From contig NZ_VLLR01000001.1 in the NCBI RefSeq assembly GCF_007570935.1, positions 186,001 through 250,000 of the forward strand: a DNA stretch of 64,000 bases, read 5' to 3'. The translations under genes were made by a program, and so were the position numbers. This stretch comes from Lactobacillus sp. LL6. Its GTDB lineage: Bacteria > Bacillota > Bacilli > Lactobacillales > Lactobacillaceae. Positions 1 to 8,811 of the stretch are shown in pieces. Each line of letters opens with the position of its first letter. Position 1 is the first letter of the stretch. A model generated the notes under the pieces. It worked only from the letters and a program-made list of their open reading frames with translations. It did no database searches and had not been told where the DNA came from.

Positions 1-106
1 TTGAATCAGTTTTTAGATGATAAAATTTAGTAAATAATTGGAAGTCATAACTGTTAAAGGTTGATTAAGTACTTTTGTTTAGTAATCTAGCAGAAATGTT
101 TTCCAT
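1..106 (-). pseudogene. possible broken gene start at left edge
   Basis: On the minus strand a GGAGAG ribosome-binding site precedes an ATG (104-106) that opens a 13-codon frame beginning MENISARLL. A TAA stands at 65-67. The same frame then stays open to the window edge, as expected for a gene interrupted by one stop codon. The product is not recognised. It may also be a chance short frame; the left edge prevents a decision. Confidence 0.2.
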
Positions 107-311
107 AAATATAACTCTCCAAATATAATTTATTAAAATAAATTTGTATTAATTATATCAAAAAAGATAATCCTAAAATTTTAATATTTTCTTCTTACTC
201 TTACGATAACCCTTCTGCATATATAGTAGAAAAAGGTAAAACATAACACAAAAGCATATGTTTGTCACTTCATGTGCCTTGAAAAGGGTGGCATAATTAT
301 CCAAACCGATA

Positions 312-360
312 TATAATAGTAAAGATTCTGAAAAACTATTAAACTTTGAAACTAAGGGGA
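312..360 (+). promoter_or_regulatory. candidate promoter and RBS of the eps operon
   Basis: A perfect TATAAT lies at 312-317, without a good -35 box at the right distance. An AGGGGA ribosome-binding site at 355-360 sits 6 bases before the epsA ATG. The weak -35 could mean an activator is needed; this is inference. Confidence 0.4.
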
Positions 361-366
361 TAGAGC

Positions 367-1398
367 ATGGCAGAAGATAATAAACAAAAAAATGTCCAGC
401 ACCATCATCACCACCATAGGCATCACAGAAGACGTCGCAAGTTTTGGCGTATTTTCTGGATCGTGATTGGCGTTGTGGTAGTTGCTGGTATTTTTGTTGC
501 TGGGATGATGTACAAGAATCTTCGTGACACCACTAACAGCATGTATACTCCAGTTGCTAAGTCAACCACGAGTAATAAAGGACGAAATCTAGACGATTTA
601 TTAAAAGAAAAGAAACCTATTAACATTTTGCTTCTTGGAATTGATACCGGGGCTATGAACCGTCACTGGAAAGGGCGTACTGACACAATCATGATGATGT
701 CAATCAATCCAAAGAAAGGTACAACTGATATTGTATCTATTCCACGTGACTCAGCCGCAATTTTTCCAGATTTCAAGAGCTACGGTGTTACAAAAATTAA
801 CTCAGCATACACTCTAGGTGGTGTATCTGAAACTATTAAAACGCTTGATAAATACTACAGTGTACCAATTGATGGCTATATTTTGATTAATATGGGCGCA
901 CTTCCAAAGGCAATTGATCAAGTTGGTGGAATTGAAGTAACTTCACCATTGACCTTCGACAATATGGGATACCATTTTGAAAAAGGAAAGACTTACCATT
1001 TAAACGGTAAGAAAGCGTTGGCTTTTGCTCAACTTCGCCACGGTGATCCTCGTCAAGATTATGGTAGACAAGACCGTGATCGCCGTATTGTTATGGGACT
1101 TCTTAAGAAGTCAGTATCTCCAACTACTCTTCTTAATACTAAGTTTCTCAATTCAATTGCGGATGAAATGCAAACTGACCTTACTATGAACCAAATGTAC
1201 AAGATTGGTATGGATTACCGCAAAGCTACTGAAAACGTTACCCCAGACCACGCACAAGGCGTAAGTAAGGAAACCAATAACGTTAAGTTTGGCGTTATGG
1301 AAATTGAAGTCATCAGTCAAAAAGAACGTCAACGTGTATCTGACAAACTCAGAAAAGCACTTGATCTTTCAACAACTACTGTAACTAATAAGGAATAA
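367..1398 (+). CDS. epsA: LytR-CpsA-Psr (LCP) family protein, EpsA
   Basis: LCP enzymes attach polyprenyl-linked glycopolymers to peptidoglycan on the outer face of the membrane. The protein has a short cytoplasmic head, one membrane segment (about residues 29-48) and an extracellular LCP domain from about residue 83. Visible motifs are LLLGIDTG, GRTDTIM, SIPRD, KINSAYTLGG and the Arg/Asp-rich LRHGDPRQDYGRQDRDRR. Length (343 aa) is usual. It is the first gene of the eps operon, 4 bases before epsB, the standard Lactobacillus position. Oddity: residues 12-24 read HHHHHHRHHRRRR, a natural hexahistidine followed by an Arg cluster. Whether it anchors EPS or regulates the operon cannot be told from sequence. 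Confidence 0.93.
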   Translation: MAEDNKQKNVQHHHHHHRHHRRRRKFWRIFWIVIGVVVVAGIFVAGMMYKNLRDTTNSMYTPVAKSTTSNKGRNLDDLLKEKKPINILLLGIDTGAMNRHWKGRTDTIMMMSINPKKGTTDIVSIPRDSAAIFPDFKSYGVTKINSAYTLGGVSETIKTLDKYYSVPIDGYILINMGALPKAIDQVGGIEVTSPLTFDNMGYHFEKGKTYHLNGKKALAFAQLRHGDPRQDYGRQDRDRRIVMGLLKKSVSPTTLLNTKFLNSIADEMQTDLTMNQMYKIGMDYRKATENVTPDHAQGVSKETNNVKFGVMEIEVISQKERQRVSDKLRKALDLSTTTVTNKE

Positions 1399-1402
1399 GT
1401 GA

Positions 1403-2263
1403 ATGGAACAAAAACAAGATTCAACAAATACAATTGATTTAACCCAGTTAATTCGCATCTGTAGAAAGCATATCTGGGCACTCATTCTCTGGAGTGTCGG
1501 TCTTGCTCTTGTAGGTTGGGGAGTGGCAAGTTTTGCAATTACCCCTAAATACACTTCTAGTGCACAAATCTTAGTTAATCAAAAGGCTAACAAGAATGAC
1601 CCAAATGCAGCTTACAACACTCAACAAGCTAACATGCAACTTGTTACTACTTATAAAGATATTGTAACTAGTCACGTTATCTTAAGCGAAGCTTCTGATC
1701 GTTTAGAAAATCCAGTTAGAGTAATTAAAAAAGCTCAACCTGCTAAATATACTACTGATGAAAATGGTCAAAGAAGATTAGTTCGTAAAGCAAAACCTGC
1801 TGTAATTGATCGTTCAGGTAAAGCATATTCAGTAAGTGCTAACCAACTTCAAAAGGCTATTTCAGTTTCTACTCAACAACAATCTCAAGTCTTCTCAATC
1901 AGTGCTAAGTCAGATAATCCTGATAAGTCAATGGCAGAAGCAAATGCGGTGGCTGAAGTTTTCAAAGATCGTATTAAGTCAATTATGAACGTTAACAACG
2001 TTACTATCGTGGCTCCTGCAACTAAGGGAACTCAAACTTCACCTAATGTTAAACTCTTTACTTTAGCTGGATTTGTAGTTGGACTTATCCTTTCATTTGC
2101 AGTAGTAATGATTCGTGAAATGTCAGATACTGCTGTTCGTGATGATGACTACTTGACTAAGGATTTGGGCTTGACTAACTTAGGTCAAATTGCTCACTTC
2201 AATGTTTCATCATCATTTAAGTTGAATGACAATAAGACAACTAAGAAGAGACGCAGAGTATAG
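1403..2263 (+). CDS. epsB: EPS chain-length/kinase-adaptor protein EpsB (Wzz/CpsC-like)
   Basis: CpsC-type polysaccharide co-polymerase: a membrane protein that sets chain length and activates the partner tyrosine kinase EpsC. Two membrane segments (about residues 28-50 and 215-238) flank an extracellular Wzz domain, leaving a basic C-terminal tail. In Gram-positives the kinase is a separate protein that binds this tail, which fits epsC following 15 bases downstream behind an AGGAGG site. Start ATG is 4 bases after epsA. Length 286 aa is normal. Confidence 0.92.
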   Translation: MEQKQDSTNTIDLTQLIRICRKHIWALILWSVGLALVGWGVASFAITPKYTSSAQILVNQKANKNDPNAAYNTQQANMQLVTTYKDIVTSHVILSEASDRLENPVRVIKKAQPAKYTTDENGQRRLVRKAKPAVIDRSGKAYSVSANQLQKAISVSTQQQSQVFSISAKSDNPDKSMAEANAVAEVFKDRIKSIMNVNNVTIVAPATKGTQTSPNVKLFTLAGFVVGLILSFAVVMIREMSDTAVRDDDYLTKDLGLTNLGQIAHFNVSSSFKLNDNKTTKKRRRV

Positions 2264-2278
2264 GAGGGATTAGCAGAA

Positions 2279-3085
2279 ATGGCATTATTTAAGAAAAAAC
2301 GTGGTACTAACGAAACCATGAAAAAGGGTGCGAAGCTGATTACAGCAGCTAATCCGCAAAGCCCTGTTTCAGAACAATTCCGTACTGTTCGTACTAACAT
2401 CAACTTCATGAGTGTTGATAAGGAAATCAAGACTGTGGCTTTTACTTCAGCTAACATCAGTGAAGGTAAGTCAACTGTAACAGCTAATGTTGCAATTACC
2501 TATGCTCAAGCTGGTCGCAAGACTCTTTTAATTGATGGTGACCTTCGTCGTCCTACTCTTCACTCAACTTTCAATGTGAAAAATAATAAGGGTTTGACTA
2601 CTGTATTGACTTCTGATGCAGATGAAATTGATTTGGATGATGTAGTTAAGCCAAGTGGTGTGAACAACTTGTCAATTTTGACTTCTGGTCCAATTCCACC
2701 AAACCCTGCCGAACTTATTGGTTCACATCGTATGCAAACTTTCATTGACCTTGTTAAGGCACACTATGATTTGGTAATCATTGACTTGGCACCAGTATTG
2801 GAAGTTTCTGATACACAAGAATTGGCAAGTCATCTTGATGGTATAATTTTAGTAGTACGTCAAGGTAAAACTCAAAAAGTTGCTATTCGTCGTGCTGTTG
2901 AAATGCTTGAATTTGCTAAGGTTCGCATTTTGGGCTATGTAATGAACGATATTACTGCTGAAAATAGTGGCTACGGTTATGGATATGGCTACGGTTACGG
3001 CTATGGTTATGGATATGGTCAGCCTAAGAAGCGTAGTTTCTTTAGTCGGGCATCAACTGATAATTCTCAGGAAGAGGCTAAATAA
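2279..3085 (+). CDS. epsC: bacterial tyrosine kinase EpsC (CpsD-like)
   Basis: BY-kinase controlling EPS polymerisation with EpsB and the phosphatase EpsD. It has the Walker A region SEGKST (residues 61-66), Walker A' LLIDGDLRRP (about 83-92) and Walker B LVIIDLAP (about 164-171). The autophosphorylated Tyr cluster is extreme: eight Gly-Tyr dipeptides in tandem near the C terminus (DNA about 2971-3019), followed by a basic tail. Stop and epsD start overlap by one base (TAATG), suggesting translational coupling. The Gly-Tyr run is built from near-repeats of six bases and could change length by slippage. Confidence 0.93.
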   Translation: MALFKKKRGTNETMKKGAKLITAANPQSPVSEQFRTVRTNINFMSVDKEIKTVAFTSANISEGKSTVTANVAITYAQAGRKTLLIDGDLRRPTLHSTFNVKNNKGLTTVLTSDADEIDLDDVVKPSGVNNLSILTSGPIPPNPAELIGSHRMQTFIDLVKAHYDLVIIDLAPVLEVSDTQELASHLDGIILVVRQGKTQKVAIRRAVEMLEFAKVRILGYVMNDITAENSGYGYGYGYGYGYGYGYGQPKKRSFFSRASTDNSQEEAK

Positions 3086-3855
3086 TGACTTTAGTAGATA
3101 TTCACTGTCATATGTTGCCAGGGGTTGATGATGGTTCTAAAGATTGGTCAACTTCAATTAAGCTTGCTAAAGATGCTGTAGCCGATGGTGTAACCCATGC
3201 TGTAGTTACTCCGCATACATTAAATGGTAAATATCTCAATCACAAAAAGGATATCATTAACTTGACTAAGCAATATCAAGAGATGCTAGATGAGGCGAAT
3301 ATTCCCTTGACCGTTTTTGCGGGACAAGAAGTTCGCTTATCTGGTGACCTTATTGATGCAATAGAAAAAGATGATATTCTTTTTTGCGATGAAGAGGGTA
3401 CTTATATGCTCTTGGAGTTTCCGAGTGAAGATGTACCAACTTATGTTAAGGATACGATTTTTAGATTGCAAGGTTATGGAATTACACCTGTGATTGTGCA
3501 CCCCGAACGTAATAATCGTATTTTGAAAGAACCTGAAATGCTGCAGGACTTAATTGAACAAGGCTGTCTTGTACAGATCACTGCGAGTTCTTACACTGGC
3601 TTATTTGGGAGTAAGGTGGAGAACTTATCAAGGAAGTTAATTGAAGCTGGACAAGGTTGCACTTTTGCAAGTGATGCTCATGATCTTCCACGCCGTGAAT
3701 ATCAATTAAGTGAAGCTTATAAAAAAATGGCTAAAGAATTTAGTCCAGAATTAGCAGAATCATGGAAAGAAAATTCCCGTAAAATTATCAACGGTGAAAA
3801 TGTACAAATGGATTGGAGACCATTAAAGAAGAAAAAGAAGTTTTGGCTGTTTTAA
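3085..3855 (+). CDS. epsD: PHP-family tyrosine-protein phosphatase EpsD (CpsB/CapC-like)
   Basis: Metal-dependent phosphotyrosine phosphatase that dephosphorylates the EpsC Tyr cluster. Metal-binding motifs of the PHP fold are visible: DIHCHMLPGVDDG (residues 4-16), VVTPH (about 41-45), VHPERN and SDAHD. Length 256 aa matches CpsB/YwqE. It overlaps epsC by one base, and the EpsB-C-D trio is the standard regulatory module of Wzy-type EPS loci. The end is strongly basic (KKKKKFWLF), probably bringing it to the membrane. Confidence 0.93.
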   Translation: MTLVDIHCHMLPGVDDGSKDWSTSIKLAKDAVADGVTHAVVTPHTLNGKYLNHKKDIINLTKQYQEMLDEANIPLTVFAGQEVRLSGDLIDAIEKDDILFCDEEGTYMLLEFPSEDVPTYVKDTIFRLQGYGITPVIVHPERNNRILKEPEMLQDLIEQGCLVQITASSYTGLFGSKVENLSRKLIEAGQGCTFASDAHDLPRREYQLSEAYKKMAKEFSPELAESWKENSRKIINGENVQMDWRPLKKKKKFWLF

Positions 3856-3894
3856 CAGTAAGGAAACGAGTGAATAAAAAAGGAAATGTTGAGT

Positions 3895-4539
3895 ATGAAA
3901 CAAATTCAGCTAAATGAATCAAAGGTGCAAGGACGATACTTTTATCGCAGCGTTAAACGCCTTTTTGACATTGTAGCTAGTGCAATAGCTTTAATAATTC
4001 TATCGCCGTTATTCTTGTTCTTGGCAATTAAAATCAAGCATGAAGATCATGGTCCAGCTTTTTATTCACAAGAGCGAATTGGAAAAGATGGTAAGCCATT
4101 CAAAATGTATAAATTTCGTTCAATGATTGTTAATGCTGACCAACTTGTTGAACAGCTTGAAGAACAAAATGAAATTGATGGGGCAATGTTCAAGATTAAA
4201 GATGATCCAAGAATTACCAAAGTTGGTAAGTGGATTAGAAAATATAGTCTTGATGAATTGCCACAATTATGGAATGTCTTAATCGGTAATATGTCGCTTG
4301 TTGGTCCTCGTCCACCTCTTCCAATTGAAGTGGCAGAATATACAGACTATGACAAACAGCGCTTACTTGTAATACCAGGCTGTACAGGTCTTTGGCAAGT
4401 AACCAAGCGTAACGATGCCGATTTTGATGAGATGGTTTGGCTGGATATTATTTACATTAATAACTCTGGAATCTGGGAAGATTTTAAGATTCTTGTGAAG
4501 ACCATTGGGGTTGTTGTTAATCCGAATAGTGCATATTAG
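3895..4539 (+). CDS. epsE: undecaprenyl-phosphate sugar-phosphate transferase (priming enzyme) EpsE
   Basis: Starts the EPS repeat unit by moving a hexose-1-phosphate to undecaprenyl phosphate. One hydrophobic hairpin (LFDIVASAIALIILSPLFLF) precedes the cytosolic catalytic domain with KMYKFRSM, YSLDELPQLWNV and GNMSLVGPRPP, typical of the WbaP/CpsE C-terminal core. Another ATG exists at 3886, but AAGGA at 3880-3884 is spaced well for 3895, so that start is preferred (214 aa). It follows epsD in the usual order. The sugar (Gal or Glc) cannot be read from the sequence. Confidence 0.92.
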   Translation: MKQIQLNESKVQGRYFYRSVKRLFDIVASAIALIILSPLFLFLAIKIKHEDHGPAFYSQERIGKDGKPFKMYKFRSMIVNADQLVEQLEEQNEIDGAMFKIKDDPRITKVGKWIRKYSLDELPQLWNVLIGNMSLVGPRPPLPIEVAEYTDYDKQRLLVIPGCTGLWQVTKRNDADFDEMVWLDIIYINNSGIWEDFKILVKTIGVVVNPNSAY

Positions 4540-4557
4540 AATTGTTTAGGTGATTTT

Positions 4558-5682
4558 ATGAAAAAGTTACTGGTAGTTGCTCAATCGTTGGGCGGTGGTG
4601 GAACTGAAGTTGCTATGATTGAATTTTTAAATCATTTAAACAGTACTCATTATGATACGACACTATTATTAATCGATGATAATGAAGAGTATAAATATAG
4701 ATTAAAACAAAATATTAAAATAAAACATATTAAGTTTGATAGTACTTTTTATAAAAAATTGGCTTCAACAAATTTTGTAGAAGGTAAGGTTTTGAAAAAG
4801 CTAAAAATAAACAAATATGCTGATTTGTATAGAATGATTGCCAAACATGCATCAAAATTAGATGAATATTTTGATGTTGGAATTGATTTTTATGGATACG
4901 GTTCATTTACAACAGCATATTTAGCTTTAAATGTAGATGCTAAAAGAAAAGCTTTTTGGATACATGATCAGCATATGCCGTGGATTGTTAATGTAAGCAG
5001 ATATTTTAAATATTATGATACTATATTTGGTGTATCAAAAGCTATTATAAATTCATTTAATTCTCTTTATCCTGCAGAACAAATAAAAAGTAAAATTATA
5101 TATAATGTGATAGATACTAGGGAAATAATTAGAAAATCTAAAGAATTTTTACCTCAAGAATTTTCTAATGAAGTATTTAAAATTGTTACTGTAGGACGTT
5201 TAACAGAGCAAAAGGGATACGATATTGCTATTGACGCAGCAAATGAATTAAAGAAAAAGAAAATTCCCTTCATTTGGTATGTAATTGGTGATGGAAGGGA
5301 TAAAAATAAGTTACATCATTTAGTTGAAAATAAAAACCTCCATAGTAAATTTATTTTACTTGGTAGAAAGAATAATCCATATCCATATATTAAAAATTGT
5401 GATTTATATGTACAACCATCTCGGCATGAGGGGTACGGACTAGCAGTTTTAGAAGCTAGAACGTTAAAAAAGCCTATAATAGTATCTGATCTTCCTGCTT
5501 TTAGAGAACAGATAAAGGATAAAGAGAATGGAATTATTTCTAAATTAAGCCCTAGCGAGTTAGCTAAAAATATTGAAAAAATGTATTTCAATAAATCATT
5601 AAGATTTAGATGTGCGACTAGTTCAAGTAAAGTGAATTTTGATGATGAAATAAAAAAATTTGATCAATTTAGCAATTCATAA
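4558..5682 (+). CDS. GT4-family glycosyltransferase
   Basis: GT-B fold retaining transferase of the EPS assembly line. The N-terminal loop SLGGGGTEVAM resembles other GT4 acceptor-side domains. The donor domain shows VGRLTEQKGYDIAIDA and the EX7E-type PSRHEGYGLAVLEA with a downstream PIIVSDLPAFREQ. Length 374 aa is normal. From this gene on, base use becomes much more AT-rich than in epsA-E, marking the variable, serotype-specific part of the locus. Donor and acceptor sugars are unknown. Confidence 0.85.
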   Translation: MKKLLVVAQSLGGGGTEVAMIEFLNHLNSTHYDTTLLLIDDNEEYKYRLKQNIKIKHIKFDSTFYKKLASTNFVEGKVLKKLKINKYADLYRMIAKHASKLDEYFDVGIDFYGYGSFTTAYLALNVDAKRKAFWIHDQHMPWIVNVSRYFKYYDTIFGVSKAIINSFNSLYPAEQIKSKIIYNVIDTREIIRKSKEFLPQEFSNEVFKIVTVGRLTEQKGYDIAIDAANELKKKKIPFIWYVIGDGRDKNKLHHLVENKNLHSKFILLGRKNNPYPYIKNCDLYVQPSRHEGYGLAVLEARTLKKPIIVSDLPAFREQIKDKENGIISKLSPSELAKNIEKMYFNKSLRFRCATSSSKVNFDDEIKKFDQFSNS

Positions 5683-5703
5683 TGTAATAAGGATTCGATA
5701 AGT

Positions 5704-6789
5704 ATGAAAATATTGATGGTAAATACTATAAATTTAGAGAAGAATGGTATTACTTCTTTTATAGTTAATAGTAGTATAGTTCTTGCTAAATCAGGTATAG
5801 ATGTAACTATAGGGGCATCAAATGATATAACAAATGAATTAAGAGATACTCTTAAAGCAAATAATATTGATTATTTAAAGCTCCCTAATCGTAAACAATC
5901 TTTATTAACTTATTATAGTAGGTTAAAAAAATATCTTATTAATAATCATTTTGATTTAGTTCATATTCATGGTAATAGTACTACTATGGTTTTAGAGTTA
6001 TTAGCTGCAAAAAAAGCAGGAATAAAAGTTCGAATTGCACATAGTCATAATACTACTACAGAACATCCATACGTAAATAAATTGTTGAGATTAGCATTTA
6101 ATTCTTTAGTAACTGGGGAAATTGCTTGTAATAATGCTGCAGGGGAATGGTTATTTGATGATAATAAATTTATAGTTATTAAAAATGGTATATTTTTGAA
6201 TAATTATAATTATGACTCTAATATTAGAAAACAAATTCGAAATAAACTAAATATAAAATCTAATAATATTCTATTAGGGCATGTTGGCTTTTTTAATTAT
6301 CAAAAAAATCATGATTTCTTTTTAAAATTAATGCCATTATTAGATGAGAAATATAAATTAATATTAATAGGTGATGGTATTGAGTTTCAAGATTTTAACA
6401 AAAAAGTTAAAGCTGCACATTTAGAAAATAGAATTATATGTATTGGTTTAACAGATAAAGTAGCAAATTATTTATTTGCTATGGATATATTTGCGTTGCC
6501 ATCGAGATATGAGGGACAACCTTTTGTTATTATAGAAGCCATAGCTACAGGATTGAAGTGTATTATTTCTAATAATGTTTCTAAAGAGATTGATGTTACA
6601 AAAAATTCTTCATTTATAGAATTGGATGCTGAAAAATGGGCTAAAAGTATTAAGAATTATAAGGAAAATAATAGAATTGAACAATATAAAAATAATCAAG
6701 AAATTTTAGCTCAAGAAGGTTATGATATTGTGAAAAATACAAAATTATTGATCAATTATTATTTAGAATTAATGGAAAAAGAAAAGTGA
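5704..6789 (+). CDS. GT4-family glycosyltransferase
   Basis: Second GT-B retaining transferase in the EPS block. N-terminal part: TINLEKNGITSFIVN and VHIHGNSTTMVLEL. Donor part: GHVGFFNYQKNHDFFLKL, LIGDGIEF and the EX7E motif SRYEGQPFVIIEAIATG. These resemble EpsF/CapM-type enzymes that add hexoses or N-acetylhexosamines. It lies 21 bases after the previous gene, and its TGA overlaps the GTG start of the next gene by four bases. Confidence 0.85.
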   Translation: MKILMVNTINLEKNGITSFIVNSSIVLAKSGIDVTIGASNDITNELRDTLKANNIDYLKLPNRKQSLLTYYSRLKKYLINNHFDLVHIHGNSTTMVLELLAAKKAGIKVRIAHSHNTTTEHPYVNKLLRLAFNSLVTGEIACNNAAGEWLFDDNKFIVIKNGIFLNNYNYDSNIRKQIRNKLNIKSNNILLGHVGFFNYQKNHDFFLKLMPLLDEKYKLILIGDGIEFQDFNKKVKAAHLENRIICIGLTDKVANYLFAMDIFALPSRYEGQPFVIIEAIATGLKCIISNNVSKEIDVTKNSSFIELDAEKWAKSIKNYKENNRIEQYKNNQEILAQEGYDIVKNTKLLINYYLELMEKEK

Positions 6790-7238
6790 AAATTTTGTTT
6801 ACAAGTTCATCTGGTGGTCATCTTGAAGAACTACTACAATTAAATAGTATTATTATAGACAATGAATCTTACATTCTTACAGAAAAAAATAAAAAAAATC
6901 TAAGTAAATTTAAAAAAGTTTTTTTATTAAATCAAATTAACAGAAAAGAAAAAAGTTTTTTTATGCATTTCTTAAAGTTGTTTTTTATTTCTAGTAAGAT
7001 ATATAGAAGGATAAAACCAGATACAATAATCTCTACAGGTGCGTTAGTTACAGTACCTATTTGTATTATAGGGAAATTACATCATAAAAAAATTATTTAT
7101 ATTGAGTCATTTGCTCGTATAAATACTCCATCATTGACTGGTAAAATTATGTATAAATTTGCTGATGAATTTATCGTTCAATGGGAAGATATGCTAAAGT
7201 ATTTCCCTAAGGCACATTATTGGGGTGGTATTTTTTAA
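6786..7238 (+). CDS. Alg14-like subunit of a two-part glycosyltransferase (PssD/Cps14F type)
   Basis: Membrane-associated enhancer half of a split GT28-like transferase; it recruits the catalytic Alg13-like half encoded next. The N-terminal GGHLEELLQL is characteristic, as is a central hydrophobic stretch (TIISTGALVTVPICIIGKL). The GTG start overlaps the previous stop (GTGA). Length 150 aa is typical. In streptococcal and lactobacillus EPS loci this pair usually adds a beta-linked hexose to the lipid-linked primer sugar; that role is inferred from family and position. Confidence 0.87.
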   Translation: MKILFTSSSGGHLEELLQLNSIIIDNESYILTEKNKKNLSKFKKVFLLNQINRKEKSFFMHFLKLFFISSKIYRRIKPDTIISTGALVTVPICIIGKLHHKKIIYIESFARINTPSLTGKIMYKFADEFIVQWEDMLKYFPKAHYWGGIF

Positions 7239-7252
7239 TGAGGTAGCAATAT

Positions 7253-7723
7253 ATGATTTTTGTAACTGTTGGTACACAGAAATTTCAATTCAATAGATTG
7301 TTAAAAGAAATAGATATATTAATTGCTAACAATCAAATTATAGATAAAGTTATATGTCAGTCAGGATATTCTACATATATTCCTAAAAATTATTCTATTC
7401 AAAGATTTATGAATGGAAATGAATACGAAGAAAATATAAAGAAATGCAATTTATTAATAACTCATGCTGGCGTAGGAACTATATTGACTGGTAAAAAATA
7501 TAATAAACAAATTATTGTGGTTCCTAGACTTTCAAAATATAATGAGCATATTGATGATCATCAGTTACAGATTGCTGAAGGATTTGCGGATAAACAATTA
7601 GTGTTTGAATGTAAAGATATTAGCAAATTGAAAAATATAATTCAGGGTAGTCATAAAGAGTTAGTTCAATATGATTTTAATAATAGAAAATTTTTAAATG
7701 CTTTTAAGAAAATTTTATATTGA
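7253..7723 (+). CDS. Alg13-like catalytic subunit of the split glycosyltransferase (PssE/Cps14G type)
   Basis: Catalytic half of the two-subunit transferase. It carries the GT28 C-terminal signature: FVTVGTQKFQFNRLL at the start, LLITHAGVGTI in the donor-binding loop and VVPRLSKYNEHIDDHQLQIAE near the end. Length 156 aa is normal. It lies 14 bases after the Alg14-like gene behind a GAGG site, as expected for two proteins that work as one enzyme. Confidence 0.88.
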   Translation: MIFVTVGTQKFQFNRLLKEIDILIANNQIIDKVICQSGYSTYIPKNYSIQRFMNGNEYEENIKKCNLLITHAGVGTILTGKKYNKQIIVVPRLSKYNEHIDDHQLQIAEGFADKQLVFECKDISKLKNIIQGSHKELVQYDFNNRKFLNAFKKILY

Positions 7724-7738
7724 GGAGATTAAGTTCTA

Positions 7739-8791
7739 GTGAATGTAGATAATGCTAAAGTTTCAGTAATTGTTCCTGTTTATAATGTTGAAAGCTATTT
7801 AAAACAATGTATAGACTCATTAGAGAAGCAAACATATACTAATATTGAAGTGATTTTAGTAGATGACGGGTCAACTGATAAAAGTGGAGAAATATGTGAT
7901 AGATATTCAAAAAAATATTCAAATATAAAAGTTTATCATAAAAAAAATGGTGGACTAGTTTCTGCGTGGCAATATGGTTTAAACAAATCTATGGCAAATA
8001 ACATTTGTTTTGTAGATCCAGATGACTATGTAGAAAAAAACTATATTTTAAGTTTAAAGAATGCAATGGATAAATATAAAACTGATGTTGTATTTGCTCC
8101 AACTTATAATTATCATGCTGGTAAAATTACAGTGTTAGGCAGACTTAAATCAGGATTATATAAAGGTGAAAAATACAATAACTTAATACAATATAATTTA
8201 TTTAATGATGGTCACTTTCAAGATAGACTAATTACTCCTAATAGATGGGGAAAATTAATAAAAAAAAGTTTAATATTAGAGAATTTAAAGTATGTAGATT
8301 TGGGTATGACATACGGAGAAGATGTAAGTATAATAATTCCAATCGTATTATCTATTAAAGCCTTTTATGTATTACCTTATAAAGAAAACGGTTATATGTA
8401 TAGGATAAGGAATGGCTCAATGATACAAGCCTATGATAAAAATCGTTGGAATAGTGTGAAATTAGTATATAAGAATCTTTATAAAGCACTCAAAGATAAG
8501 CATGCAACAGATACCATGTATAAGCAGTTATATATTGATTATGCTATAGCTTTAATATTGAGTTATAAAAATTATATAAAATCTCCAACTGCTACAGTAA
8601 ATGGATCATATAATTTATTATTAGAAATGCAGAACACTTGTTTGTATAAAAATATAAAATCAGTAAAAAATATAAAAAATACAGGTTATATCAATAACTT
8701 AATTTTATTTAATTTAAAGCATAAAAATTATATAGTTAATAAAATACTTTTCGATTTTCTTAGATTAGGGTTTAAATTTAAGAGTAAATAG
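7739..8791 (+). CDS. GT2-family glycosyltransferase
   Basis: Inverting GT-A transferase. The first 110 residues hold the nucleotide-sugar domain: VSVIVPVYNVESYLKQCIDSL, VILVDDGSTDKSGEICD and the DxD-like FVDPDDYVE. The C-terminal half is less conserved, as usual in this family. The start is GTG at 7739, supported by GAGGAG at 7722-7727. Length 350 aa. Sugar specificity is unknown. Confidence 0.87.
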   Translation: MNVDNAKVSVIVPVYNVESYLKQCIDSLEKQTYTNIEVILVDDGSTDKSGEICDRYSKKYSNIKVYHKKNGGLVSAWQYGLNKSMANNICFVDPDDYVEKNYILSLKNAMDKYKTDVVFAPTYNYHAGKITVLGRLKSGLYKGEKYNNLIQYNLFNDGHFQDRLITPNRWGKLIKKSLILENLKYVDLGMTYGEDVSIIIPIVLSIKAFYVLPYKENGYMYRIRNGSMIQAYDKNRWNSVKLVYKNLYKALKDKHATDTMYKQLYIDYAIALILSYKNYIKSPTATVNGSYNLLLEMQNTCLYKNIKSVKNIKNTGYINNLILFNLKHKNYIVNKILFDFLRLGFKFKSK

Positions 8792-8811
8792 ATAATATAA
8801 AGGTGAAACTA

